DNA of 64,000 nucleotides, from NCBI GenBank assembly GCA_963169105.1, contig OY720636.1, positions 145,723,941 to 145,787,940 on the forward strand, read 5' to 3'. How positions within the stretch are numbered: the stretch's first letter is position 1; every line of letters begins with the position of its first letter. The notes beneath the pieces are model-generated. The model worked only from the letters and a program-made list of their open reading frames with translations, was not told the origin of the DNA and did no database searches. This DNA comes from Ceriagrion tenellum. Its lineage: Eukaryota; Arthropoda; Insecta; Odonata; Coenagrionidae. Of this stretch, positions 1 to 11,174 are shown piece after piece. The translations under genes and the position numbers were made by a program.

Positions 1-384
1 AAATTTTGGCATAATTTCGAAAACTCATGAAAAATGCTTTAAAATGAGTGAAAAATCGACCTTAAATACTCTGAAATAAATTTTTACATCACATATTCCC
101 TAAATACCAACTGAAATGTGTAAATGAACTATTTTATATTAATCCTAGTGAGAGTAAATATTAAAAAAAAAAATATTTCGAGAAATATGGTGGAAAAACC
201 TTAAAAAGTCGATAATTCCTAAAAAAGAGCGTAAAAACTCATTTCTTTGTCAGGTTAGAGTGACAAGCCTCAACCCTGCGCAATAATCTTGTGCGTTCTT
301 CCTAGACATAGCAAATGATTAGGTTTGGCATCCTTTGGGAAACGATTTGGGAAAGAAAAGCCTTTTTTCGAACCACCCAAGTGA
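1..384. other. AT-rich sequence, nothing recognised
   Basis: No open frame, RNA or repeat that I can name. It lies directly upstream of the LINE fragment starting near 385 and may contain its more decayed 5' part. Confidence 0.4.
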
Positions 385-1345
385 TCAGCCTTTTTTATTC
401 ATTATTTATATTAATGACCTAAGTCTCGAGTTAGCAGTCCATTAAGATTATTTGCAGACAATACAGTTTTCAATTACAATTTACCGTGAAATTAGCGAAG
501 ACGCAGACTAAGAAGTTCTGTCATCGGACATTAAAAAAGTTCATTCGTGGTGCCAGGAGTGGGGGTTAGAATTAAATCTTAGTAAATGCACCACAGTCCA
601 CTTCCTACAAAAGACATCACACAAATGCCATACCTACCCTGTGCGTGGAATAAACATAAAATCTTCAGATAAGGTCAAATATCTTGGAATTACCATAACT
701 TCAGATATATCATGGGGAACACACATGCAAAAAATATGCTGCACAGCATTAAAGAAACTAGGTTATGTTACGAGTATAATAGGAAGGTCCTCGGATGAAA
801 AAGTAAAAGAGAGATGCTACTTTGCTCTGGTTAGGCCACACCTTGAATATGCTGCGAGCATTTGGCCCCTGCTCTTACAGATTTAACAAAAAAATTTAAT
901 AAAATACAAAGGAATGCAGAGCGCACTCTGTTAAAAATTGCTACAAGAGATCATATAGTGTTTCACAACTTTTACAGGGATTAAAGTGGGAGCCCCCAGA
1001 GACTCAAGAGGCTACACGGTAGGCTTTGGTTGCTTGAGATACTCAGAACTGGTGTGTTTCATAGCAACACACAGAATATTATCATGACGCCTCACTTCAT
1101 CTCTAGGCTTGACAGATGAGATAAAAGACAGAGAGATACATCACCAAACAGATGGGTGCAAAGCTTCATTCTTTCCACACAATTAGCCACCACAATGAAA
1201 ACTGAGTTCCACTAAATACACTCCCATAATACTTGTCACCATTTCACCTCGCAAAACCTTACATCTCTACACAGATGGTGTCCTAACACTCCCTTGCCAC
1301 ATCCCCATGCGGTGGCTCACAAGGTAGTATGTAGATTCTTGCCAC
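385..1345 (+). mobile_element. CR1/jockey-like LINE, 3' part of reverse transcriptase, decayed
   Basis: This is the C-terminal half of a non-LTR reverse transcriptase. Frames read ILYINDLS, then LRLFADN (the catalytic FADD box with its last D changed), then SWCQEWGLELNLSKC, KYLGITITSDISW and VRPHLEYAASIW. These are the standard order of blocks in the palm and thumb of CR1/jockey-type elements. Several frameshifts and stops break the frame, for example after position 886. The 3' tail (about 1300-1345) has the phrase ATGCGGTGGCTC followed by AGTATGTAGA. The same tail recurs in six or seven other places in the window. It is a dead, 5'-truncated copy. The clade is from memory of motif style and could be L2 or jockey rather than CR1. 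Confidence 0.85.
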
Positions 1346-2360
1346 CAGCAAAAAAATTACATTTTACATTTATCTAGAAACTCTTCTTCAGATTTATAAT
1401 TAGGAGCCAAAATAAGCTTAGTAAATTTTTCACTCTCAAAGACTTTAATTTCCAAATATTTTTGACATTGCTTCATTGCCAAATATCAAAGAATCCCAAG
1501 TTATACCGAAAGTGGTTGCAAGCAATAAGAAGAGATAACTTCACACCAACTAAAAAAATAGCCAGGTATGCATGATCAATTAGGAGTTATCTGCTGACAT
1601 AATCGTCAGGGTAAGTTGCCAGTGGAAAGATGAATGTAATGTAAATTGCGAATGGAAAGCTATTATTATGAGATGGTTGCACTATAGTTATACCGTTAAT
1701 TTCCTTGTTAATCTCCGATCATTGCATTTAAAGTAAACTTCTCAGTTTGGTATCTTAAAGGTGATATTTCTTAAAGTGGTGGTCAGTACATGTCGAATTA
1801 ACTTGCAAAATATTGATTTTAATTACAATTCACGTTAATATTTCTAAGTAGAGTGTGTTTACCGAGTATCATATGCTAACGATCTTCATTCATAATCCTC
1901 AATGCTGTGGAACGTTGGTTATCAATGATAAATCATTTACTTGTGAGTAAATCAAAGACCAAAAACTGAAGAATGTTGCATAATGATGAAAATTTTGAAA
2001 ATAGAGAATTAAGAACCAGCCTCTATTTTTCCATACCATGTTCTGACCAAAAATGTAGATGTAAAAATGTAAAAGAAGAACTTTCATTTATATTTTTTCT
2101 ATTGCCCTGCCATTGCACTGGAATGGTTTCATTGTGAGCTCAGTGCCTGTTTTTTGGTTAAAGACAATGAATTTGATTAAAATATTGAGTTGAGCCGTGA
2201 AATGATGCCAACTGCATTCTTCTAGAACGGTTATCTTTTGCTGTTTGGCATTCACATGCATATCCATAAGTCCTCATCCATCCTCTCAGAATTCATAGTG
2301 CTCTTTTACCTTGATATTTCTGTTATTTATTATTTGTTACTCATTTTTTTTATACATGGC
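1346..2360. other. Unassigned AT-rich sequence
   Basis: Short random open frames only (for example 1899-2087 on the minus strand). No domain, splice pattern or repeat structure recognised. Confidence 0.4.
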
Positions 2361-2722
2361 CTTCCCCTCCCCCATAAAAGAAGGGGGAATGGGAATAACA
2401 TTGTTTTTAAAAGACAAAAGACCTTAAGAAGAGGCCACACACCGATTTGGAATGTAATCTGATCACTGTAACTCATACAGAGGAAATTCCAAAAAAAAAT
2501 CATGTTTTTTACGATTTTCGATAATTTGAATGCCCTGAGTGACTTCCCCTCCCCCTACAAGAAGGGGAATTATACATTTTTGAAGACAGAGGATCTTCAG
2601 AAGAGGCCACATACCGACTATGAATGCAAACCAATCACTATAAATAATTTTAAAAAATCCCGAAAAAAGTCATATTTTTCATGATTTTTAAAACTTCGAA
2701 CAAGATGTGCGATTGGAAGATA
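2361..2722. repeat. Two-copy tandem duplication, period about 182 bp
   Basis: The first unit begins CTTCCCCTCCCCCATAA at 2361 and the second begins CTTCCCCTCCCCCTACAA at 2543. Both continue with a shared course: AAGAGGCCACA, CCGA, AATCACT, a run of A, CATGATTTT. The copies have diverged by substitutions and small indels, so the duplication is old. Two short open frames (2238-2462 and 2502-2684) encode similar peptides only because they overlap the two units. They are not taken as genes. Confidence 0.8.
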
Positions 2723-2814
2723 TGGTCTGATTTCAAAAAATTTTTTTTCTTTGTTATCAGGGTGACGAGTAGCAACTTTTCCATGCTTTTATGATTCGAT
2801 TTGGATACTTTCGT

Positions 2815-3075
2815 ATTTTTTGGCCCACCCTATTGTATACCAAACTCTGCTTCAATAATTTCCTCCATGCTGACCTATCCTTGCAAACCTATTTCGCCTC
2901 ACTTACCCCCATACACTGCTTCATACAACCCCTCCTGTTTTTAAGACTCCTAATATTCCTCCTCCTTAGAATTTCCTCAACCACAACTTTCTCGGCCTAC
3001 CTCTACCACCATTCATTTCACTCTTATATATGTTTCGTTATTCAACTCTCATCCATTCTCTCAACATGGCCAAAC
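2815..3075 (-). mobile_element. LINE fragment, C-terminal tail of reverse transcriptase
   Basis: Read on the minus strand the segment gives LREWMRVE, RNIYKSEMNGGRGRPRKLW, then a decayed stretch ending in Q-S-L-V-Y-N-R-V-G-like residues. The order 'IYKSE..GRRGRGRPRKRW' followed by 'C..DR..WR' is the usual C-terminal tail of RTE/CFDP2-like and related LINE proteins. Stops interrupt it. It abuts the P-element remains that start near 3080 in the opposite orientation, so one element inserted next to or into the other. Confidence 0.6.
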
Positions 3076-3079
3076 CAAC

Positions 3080-4640
3080 GAAGCAAAATAAATCTATCAA
3101 TGCTGAGACATTATTTTCTTCTGTGAAAAAAGCTATAGTTGGGCTAGAGGACATAGGATTTAAGGTCATATGCATCGTGTCGGAAAATAATGCAATCAAC
3201 AAAAAAGCAATGTCAGCTTTCAGTAATGCCCAAAATTACCCATTGTTTATCTGCAGACATCTCTAGGCCATTATTTTATCTTTTTGATCTGGTACATTTA
3301 TTGAAATGTGTTACCAATAATTGGCTTGCCCAGAAAGATGTAGAGAAGACAATGCATTTCCCAAATTTCAACCTTAAGCCAAATCATGAGAGCGACAAAG
3401 AATTAAAGTTATCCTTTTGTGCCCTGAAAATGCTCAGCCAGTTGGAGTCTGAAAGCCTTTTAAAATATTCTTATAGGCTATCTGCTAAAGCACTATCTCC
3501 CACTAACTTAGAGAAGCAAAATGTATAACTGGTGCTTCAAATTTAATGACTATTATATTGAAATATTTAATGACTGTGTTATTCAAGCTCTCCTGTCTCT
3601 TGGGGAGGAAAAAAATATCACTCAATTTGCTGATACTGCTAAAGTCGTAAGAATAATCCAATGCAGGTGGAATGTGATGAATGTGAAAACTCCATTCAAA
3701 GGACACAGATTGAACAAAGGATATCAAAACCCATTGACTAATGGTGAAAATGACCAAAATTTAATCTTTTTAAAAAGATTTTGTGGTGGGAAACACACTG
3801 AGCACTAAGACACACCACACAAGGCATGAATGAGCTTGCCAGTTATTGCATCAATGAGCTACACATGGCATTCATATTGCCAGGCAAATTCCAAATGGAC
3901 TGTTTAGAGTCAAGGTTTGACAAGTACCGTCAACTTTCAGGTTCCAATTACAATGCCTCTTTGAGGCAGATCTTTGAAAGAGAGAAAAAACTTAGGGCAA
4001 TGCCCATGCTTGAGCGTTCTCTGCCCTTCAAAAATGAGTTAGTCAATTTAAAGCTTCTTTAGGAGAACTGGGATGAAGTGAGTGAAGTGCAAGGCTTGAG
4101 GTTCAATGAAGTCCATATAGAAGTGACTGAGGAAGATATTAATAGGTGCAGTGATTATCTTCCAGTCATCACCTATCTGGCAAGCTATTGCTGTTATGCT
4201 GTGCATAGGAGAGTTAAATGGGAATCATGCAAGTCGATGATAGTAAACAGTAAGCACAGCAGTGAGTGCTAGAGACTTAATGAGTATATTTAAGGCATTG
4301 ATTGAGGTGGTTTACAGTACCCCAATGTTGTGGTAGTGCATATCTGTATAATTATGTTATCACTGAAAAACTTTCCAGTCAAAAATTTTTCAATAGTGCA
4401 CTTTGCCATCGAAATATCGCCACTCAAGTTACACTGATTAAGTTAATTGATGATCATATCTTGGTGGAAACTGATTCCTATGAAAATGGACATTCTTCAG
4501 AGGATATCCAGAAAATGATTGTTTGGGCTTCCACCAATACACTTTTGAGCAATTTGTGTGTTAGAAGGAATGAAGACATTTCCAACATCAAAAGTGATAA
4601 GGTTAAGAAAATGAAGTTGCAAACCTTGCTGACATAATGT
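3080..4640 (+). pseudogene. P-element-type (THAP9-like) transposase, frame-broken
   Basis: Successive open pieces form one transposase in the correct order. Residues near 3110-3260 give the RNase-H-like N-terminal part (GFKVICIVSENNAINKKAM). Residues near 3263-3525 give the GTP-binding insertion region (FYLFDLVHLLKCVTNNWLAQK). Residues near 3580-3750 continue it (FADTAKVVRIIQCRWNVMNVK, PFKGHRLN). Residues near 3826-4060 give the C-terminal part (GKFQMDCLESRFDKYRQLSGSNYNASL). The end continues through 4078-4635. At least five stops or frameshifts separate the pieces, and the N-terminal THAP zinc finger is missing. The aspartate usual in 'VSDNN' is glutamate here, which would probably affect catalysis; the family comparison is from memory. 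No terminal inverted repeats found. Confidence 0.88.
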
Positions 4641-4664
4641 ACAACTGTAAAAATGCCTAAATTC

Positions 4665-4935
4665 TAGGAGGTGGTTCAAAACAAACAATGTGACCCAGAT
4701 GGAGTGGCCTGCACTGAGCCAATACCTCTACTCCATTGAAAGTAACTGTGCGTTCGTTACGAGGAAAATGTGAGACACGGATGTAAGGCCCCATAATGTA
4801 GATGAGTTGATGAAAATGGTGCAAGAAGAATGGGAAAAGGAGAGAGATATGCCAAAATGTAGATAACTCTATGTTCCAGAGACTTATTCAAGTAATTTAG
4901 AATGAAGGGGGTTGGAGTGATTATTTGTCTAATAA
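4665..4935 (+). pseudogene. Tc1/mariner transposase, C-terminal remnant
   Basis: The frame reads FKTNNVTQMEWPALSQYLYSI and then ESNCAFVTRKM, stop, DTDVRPHNVDELMKMVQEEW. A shifted frame then gives QNVDNSMFQRLIQVI, stop, NEGGWSDY. This matches the end of Tc1-like DDE transposases (WPA-SPDLNPIE-W, then ELW/VQ-EW, then SMPRR-AVI-AKGG--Y). The glutamate of the third catalytic position (IE) is still present, but the SPDLNP box is degraded. It directly follows the P-element remains. The rest of the element and its inverted repeats are not visible. Confidence 0.75.
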
Positions 4936-5229
4936 ATACCCTTATCCACAATGTCAATCCCAGTGTAATCCTTGGTGATTAGTAGAGATACGGGAATAAA
5001 GCAAAAATTTTGAGAGTTTGTAGCAAAAATAAATTGAACATTTGTGTTTTTTATAGCATTAATTAGCAAAACTTTTACCTACACTATATATTCATATTAT
5101 GATATGAGACTAGTTGACAAGTAAGCTTGTATTTTGTGCCTAAATTTAATTAAAGAAACACGTACCATATAATCTAAAAATCATATATAAAAAAAGAAAC
5201 ACATAATACTCTTGCACATTAAGGAATAC

Positions 5230-6831
5230 ACATAGGCCAGAGTTCAAATTTCTCCGGTGGTTGAGATTGAATGGGAATCCTTCCTATGCTCCCTTGTCAA
5301 ATGACAGCATACTACAAGTTTCAATGGTACTCTCCATCATTCAGGTTCTACGATCAGTGAGGACAAGGTTGTATACACTAAAAAATCGTTCTGCATCTAC
5401 ACTGCTAACTGGAGCCGATATGGTTTTCAGAACAGCATCTGCAAACATTTGATTCTTCATTTTCATGACTAAGAGAAGCTGAAGTAAGTCAATGTTGTCC
5501 TCTCTACTAACCAATGCTGAAAATATTGATAACTTTCAATGAAATCATCCTCCTCCATGGCGTCAAATGCAGGCATCTTGTGCTGTAACCCTTTTATAGC
5601 ATTTAAGTTTGGATTTGCATCTCTGCCAGTAACTGCTGGGTTGAATGCTGTATTTGCAGCACTATAGAAATTATTTGTGGGGCTTTTTTGGATGAGGGCA
5701 TTCAACTTGACACAGCTCTTTTGTGCACAACTCTTCAAGGGTGCAGTTAACTGCACGTTTCGTGCTGTATTGCTGACATTATTTAAGGCCTCTTGCACTT
5801 CCCTCTTACAATTCCCCTCAGCACTTTGCTTCAAAACAGCACTAAGGGTTTCCAAATCATCCCATAGCAGGTGGGCATACGGGTATTTTGAGCCCTCAAG
5901 CACTTTGTTTAAGTCCACAAAATGTTGGCAAATCCCTGCCGCAAATGTGTATTTCAGCCGTATTGTAGCATAACACACTTCATCCTCAAACAAGTAAATG
6001 GTAGCTTGAGTGGAGGCATTTGAAAGTTCACTTTGTTAGAGGTAAGCCAGTAGAGCATTAATATATTTGTTAAGATATTTCACTGAGTGGAACCATGAGT
6101 TCAAGTGGGTAAGAACTGGACTTGGGAACAGAACTGCAGAGGGTTCAGGGAAATTTTCCTACAAGAACTGTATGTATGCATTTTTTATTTAAAGTCCATG
6201 GAGAAATGCCATCTTTGTTTTCAATACAAAGGACTTCAGTAGGGTCATCTCTTTCATAAAACAGTCACCACAGAGGTTAACTTTATGAGCCCAGCACTGG
6301 TAGTGAAATAAATGATCCCCAACAAGTGTCTGCATCGCAGAAAAACAAACAGTCACATACCTGGCTGAGTTGGAGACAAGACCAACTACATTATTGTACT
6401 GAACATCATATTGTTTGAGCTCGTCAACTATTGCTTGGCAGCATGTTGTCCCATTTGCTTGATCCAAAAACTTCAGCTTGCAAGGAATACATATTGTGTA
6501 TCTGTTGGAGACATAGCTTTAATAAAACTGCTAACACACTACGGCCTCGAGAATCTGACGTTTCGTCAGCAATGACAACTACTGGCTTATCTTTCACAAA
6601 TTCTTTGATTTTCTCTCTTATTAAATCTCCACAACCTGGCAGATAATCCCTACGCAATGTGTCGCCACATGGCAAATCACCAGAGCCGGGAATGTACCTA
6701 AAAAGAAAAATAATTATGTATATTGAATCTCTCAGCCTAGACCTAAATTTAAATCTAGCTTGGCTGTTGGTGGATGCCATGTTTTAGGCCCAGGCTACTG
6801 GTATGTTAAGTTAGCTGGGCCTAGGCCCCTG
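5230..6831 (-). pseudogene. hAT-superfamily transposase remnant (DUF659-type)
   Basis: Minus-strand pieces run in order. 6778-6424 has PGCGDLIREKIKEFVKDKPVVVIADETSDSRGRSV, containing the catalytic-type D-E-T-S-D block. 6467-6189 has YDVQYNNVVGLVSNSARYV and FHYQCWAHKVNLCGD, the C-x-x-H-x-x-N region. 5993-5469 covers the long C-terminal part. 5460-5330 has ISAPVSSVDAERFFSVYNLVLTDRR, the hAT dimerisation domain. Several stops and frameshifts separate these, so it is not functional. A CAGGGGCCTAGGCCC-like end facing outward lies near 6831 (read on the minus strand) and may be the terminal repeat. I could not find a matching left end or 8-bp duplication. Confidence 0.87.
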
Positions 6832-6903
6832 CTAGTTAGTACTAGTCCTACTGTCCATTAAAAAAGTAGAGTCCGTTGAGTTAATGATGCTGTATCTTCA
6901 AGT

Positions 6904-6960
6904 AGGGTCGACCGATTAAATTAAATTAATTAAATTAAATTACGCGATTAAGATGCATCT
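6904..6960. repeat. hAT-like terminal sequence with AT-rich repeats
   Basis: TAGGGTCGACCGATTAA is followed by repeats of TTAAATTAAATTAA. TAGGGTCG(G)ACCGATTAA is a common start of hAT non-autonomous elements, from memory. It points rightward, so it belongs to a different element from the hAT remnant to its left. No partner end was found. It may have been cut by the Tigger-like insertion that begins at 7023. Confidence 0.35.
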
Positions 6961-7022
6961 ATGGTCCCATAAACGAAGACGGAATGTGGAGAATCCGAAC
7001 CAACAATGAGCTAAGGGAGCTA

Positions 7023-8675
7023 CAGTAAAACCGCAATATAACGTACACGGATATAGCAAAATTTCAGTATTACGAAAGACTTTCTGCGGTCCCGATGAAA
7101 GTTACACGTAAAAGTATAGGACAGCTTCGTTATTACGAAATTTCACAATTGCAAAGTAGGTCAAAATTATTCAGTTTCCATATTAATCACTAAATATATC
7201 TTGTGCCGTATTTTTCTTTATTTTCCTTCGAAAATTCAGCCAATTTTCGCAATTCCATGGCTTAGAAAGCACTGCAGACATGTACTGTTGACGATTATTG
7301 GACAAAAATTTGTCAATTCATCACAATTATCAATGAAGTTTCATTTGTCAATGGCTTTGAGGTCCATTGAACCTGGAGGAAGTGAAGAGGTGGGAGAGGA
7401 AGTCGAGAGCATGGTTTTCATCAAGACCACTAACATTTGCAGAATAATATCCGACGAGAATAATTGGCTCAATTAACATTGACTTGGCAGCTTTGCGACA
7501 CTTCCTCTTTTTCCCTTGCATGCATCTTTGACGAAAGTTCGAGGCAGTGGCTTAACTAGGTATGAAGGCAAAGCGGGGCGGCCCGTCCGGGGCGCCCTTT
7601 CAAGGGGGCTTCACTGTGGGGTCTGCCGTGGGCGGCACTGTGGGGCCGGGGCTGCTAAACTCAGGGTCGCCCCGGGCAGGTGGTACTCAGCCAATGAGGA
7701 CACTTCTTTAGAAATCATGACATCAGACCGATGAGCTGTGCTATGATGGCTAGCGGGGGCCGCAAATATTCAGCCTGGCTGAATCTGGACTGAATTCTGT
7801 GGCAGCGGAAGCTGGCCAAGAAGCGAGAAAACCCACTGCTTTTCAAAAATGAATCCTCTTTGGATGATTAGTGAGTCTTTCTGTTTCAGTAAAAGATTCT
7901 ATCAGCGATGCGCATGTTTACGATACACTTAAGATGTTAAGACTTTTAATTTATAATGGCTTTAGAAAATATGGTCTGGTATCCAACGAAATAACCTTCC
8001 TTAAGGTTATATAGCATCATTAATCTACTAGCGTTAACCAGAGAGTGGCTTACATCAGCCAATTGGCAAATATTAAGGCAAAATATTAGTTATGTGTTCT
8101 AGATGACATAATAAGAACGTGAATGCAATTGTCAGGTATTTCTTTCAGCTCTTTAGTTTTTATTGTGCTACCAATGAAATATAACTTGTAATAGAATAGA
8201 AGGAAACGGAAATCGTACCGATTGTACTTCGTGGAGACGAATAAGAATAAATGAATCTGCAAATGAAGTAATATTTTTACTTATAGTTTTGTTAAATTCC
8301 ATTAACATACTTTAATACATGTTTTTAATACGTAACACACAATAAAACACCGGAAAACGACAGTTATTATTAATAGTGACCTTTAATGCAGTCTTTTACG
8401 GCACTTCGTGGTCTCCATGAAGTTGACCCACAAAAAGGTTTGACTCTGACTTACAACAAGTAATAGTTTAACTATCGTTACAATACAAATAATAACTTTC
8501 GAAGGTTGTTATTACAATGAATACCATCAACTTGATTGATACATTATTTTCAAGCTATGAAGCTGTAGAGTATGTATTTAGATGAGAAAAAAATAGCTTC
8601 ACAATAATGAATTTCGCAATTACGAAATTGATAATTTTTGGGTCCCTTAAATTTCGTTATATCGCGGTTCTACTG
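7023..8675. mobile_element. pogo/Tigger-like DNA transposon, non-autonomous, TA duplications
   Basis: The left end is CAGTAAAACCGCAATATAAC and the right end, read inward on the minus strand, is CAGTAGAACCGCGATATAAC. Homology continues inward with ATTACGAAA-type sequence. Both ends are flanked by TA (7021-7022 and 8676-8677), the target-site duplication of the Tc1/mariner/pogo group. CAGT-RAACC-CGATATAACG is typical of Tigger elements. The 1653-bp body shows no recognisable transposase. The open frame at 7201-7476 has no domain I know. A GC-rich insertion-like block lies at about 7550-7690. Confidence 0.82.
7545..7700. repeat. GC-rich block nested in the Tigger-like element
   Basis: An abrupt switch to GC-rich sequence occurs inside an AT-rich element. 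It begins near GGCAGTGGCTTAACTAGGTA and contains two copies of CACTGTGGGG and the palindrome-like GGGGCGGCCCGTCCGGGGCG. This looks like a small inserted repeat. Its ends are not clear. The 72-codon frame across it (7516-7734) is regarded as chance. Confidence 0.4.
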
Positions 8676-8677
8676 TA

Positions 8678-9429
8678 TATGATAATACTAGTCACTACGT
8701 TCTCAAAAAAACTCTCTCCTGGGGGTCAGCCAGCAGAAAAAAAACTCACTACTCAAAGGGTTAATGAATGTTTCCCACCTCTTCCCCAAACCTCAAAACC
8801 TAGAGCCAGCTTCCCTTAACAATGTAGTCCTTTCCTCTCCATCCCCCCAGCCGAACATCCAGTAATAAATCTAGATGGCTATTCTCCCCCCTCCTATGAT
8901 TACTTCCTAGAGCTCTCCCATCCCACACCTAAATTGACCTGCGAACAGACCAGTGGAGTGTTAAAGTTAACTTAACTAATTTACCTCGAGGCTGTATTTT
9001 TTTCATTAGAGGTTTGATCTTACAAAGTAAGTCTATGAAATACATTTAATCCATCCTCAAATAATTTAGGAAATCATCTTCGTTCAGTTCTCGAAGTAAG
9101 TTCATGTGTATTAAATCTCATCTCTCAAGCAACCACTTCTTCGCCCATAGATTTCTCGTTTTTCTTTGGGCATCACTGGTTGGAACTGGCATGGCTAAAG
9201 CCAAACCAGTTTCCTGATATTTCAAAAAAAATTTGATTACAAGTCTTTGCAACATTAGTGATTGTAATCTGCTCCAATCACATTTTAGAGTAATTTACCC
9301 AAAATGGCAAACAAAACTGACTACAGCCATAGTACAAATCTTCAATGAGCTAATGAAAATGACAAAAGAGCGCTTTTGATATCAATCATCTAACCAAAAT
9401 AAAAACCAAAACATAACTGACACCAAGTT
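8678..9429. other. Unassigned sequence 3' of the CENP-B-domain gene
   Basis: No coding or repeat signal recognised. It could hold the 3' untranslated region of the minus-strand gene upstream of it if the gene ends near 9430. Confidence 0.3.
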
Positions 9430-9922
9430 TTAACAATGCCTATTCACAGCTGACACAGAGGTGACCTGAGGTGAAGGAGCTGCCATATCAGTCTGTAGTA
9501 CCAGTTAAGTTGTCCACACACTGCTACAGGCCAATGTATCTTTAGTACATTCTCTCACCTACCATATTTTCATTATGATCACATTTTTCCACAACAACAG
9601 TTAATTTTAATCAATTCCCTATAATATGGGACCATATGTTTGTTTGGATGAACATTTCATCTTGTTTTGCACCCAACTATTACATATCCAAAAGGATATG
9701 AAGAAAGTATATTTCAAATCCACAGTTTAGTCAACTAAATTCACAGCTGGCAAATACAAGGTGAGGTTAATAGTTTAAGAGGGAAGAATAATAAGGGATA
9801 AGCCACAACCAAGCTATTTCATAATCACTGAATATTTAGATGTTACATGCAACATAAGAAGTTAATGGTTAGGCGAGATAGTTGATATGGTTACTACACA
9901 ACCCTTGACAAATAGAACATAC

Positions 9923-10219
9923 CTCTTTTGCTTCCAAGTAAGCACAAACAGAAGTGGGATTCTTCACTGACATCTTAGACTTAGTCAAGGTGATGCCAAA
10001 TCGTCTTTTAAAAGAAGTAAGCCAACCATTGGAACCAGTAAATTTTTTCAAACCAGCCATCTCTGCAAATGAACGAGCCTTCTCTCGGAGTTCCTTATTT
10101 GTGATACGCTCTTCCATTTTCAATCTCTCAAGGAACCATTTACATGTTTCAATGTTCACATCCTCAAAACATGTCCTCCTTATCCTTCGATGGCGGACTG
10201 TATCAGAGCTCCTGCTAGC
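9923..10219 (-). CDS. CENP-B/jerky-like DNA-binding protein, exon 2
   Basis: This second coding exon runs between an acceptor (ATTTAG before 10219) and a strong donor (GAG, then GTATGT, after 9923). Its 297 bases are 99 codons in phase 0. The product runs ASRSSDTV..RR, then WFLERLKMEERITNKELREK, then ARSFAEMAGLKKFTGSNGWL and TSFKRRFGI. This is the second helix-turn-helix of the CENP-B/Tc5/jerky type (EKA-ELA--LG---FKASNGWL--FKKRHGI). It continues the frame of the exon ending at 13756 exactly. An in-frame 21-codon terminal exon could lie at 9430-9492, after a TACTACAG acceptor, but that is weak. The catalytic DDE domain expected in a full Tigger/jerky protein is not seen in the window, so the gene either ends early or continues to the left. 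Confidence 0.75.
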
Positions 10220-11174
10220 CTAAATATGAAAAGAATGCCTAAGTTCAACCAAAAGGTGGTGATAACTGAACTAAATAAGAATGCATCATAATATAATTAC
10301 TGAACTCCAGCTGCACAGTGAAAACTTCACCACTGCACCATAACAACAGTTTGAGCGATTTTTTCATGATTCAGCTTTCAATGATCAAGCTTGAGCAGAA
10401 AAACTCACTCTAAAAGAAGGGAAAATATAAGCCAATCTAATACTCATACATCACACAACACTGAATTCATTAATAATCAATAAACAAGGAGCAACAGTAG
10501 ATGATACTTCATGAACAACTTTTTTACAACCTCTGTCAACAGATGAAATGATAAAATGAAGTTTAAACTATTTCACAACAATGCTGGCTGGAATTCAATA
10601 TGAATCAAGAATACTCAACTTGTGATTCTAAAAACTATTTACTAAACTATCACTAAAGCTATTTTGAAACTAGCAATGTACAGCGTAAGCCCCAAAATTA
10701 TTGCATTAAGTGAGATTGATGAAAAAACTGAGAAAAAAGGCAAAATTTAGTTTTTCTGGTAAAGTAAAATTTATGCTCATTAAAATTGAGAGATTAACAT
10801 ACAAGTAACTCCAAGTACATTTAAAGTTATGAATCAAGAATATTTTTTGGGTAATCTAGGTAGACGAGATGTGACTTGAAAACAGACTACGAGGAAAACA
10901 TGATGAATTACTGCTCTGATAAAACCAATTTTAAGTTACGGTATCAATTTGGTTACTGTAATCCAATTTTGGGATTCCCTGACTTCTTTCAGTTGGATTT
11001 ACCAATATCCCAGACCAAAGGATGGCAAAAAGGTCATTATGACGTAGTAGAACAGCACAGGCAAAAAAAGGCATTCTATTAGAAGTATAATCTGACAGTC
11101 ACGATCCTAATCTTAGAAGTAAGGAACCACTTCATAAAAACAACTGTATCTAGGGTACCCTTCTCAATGGTAGT

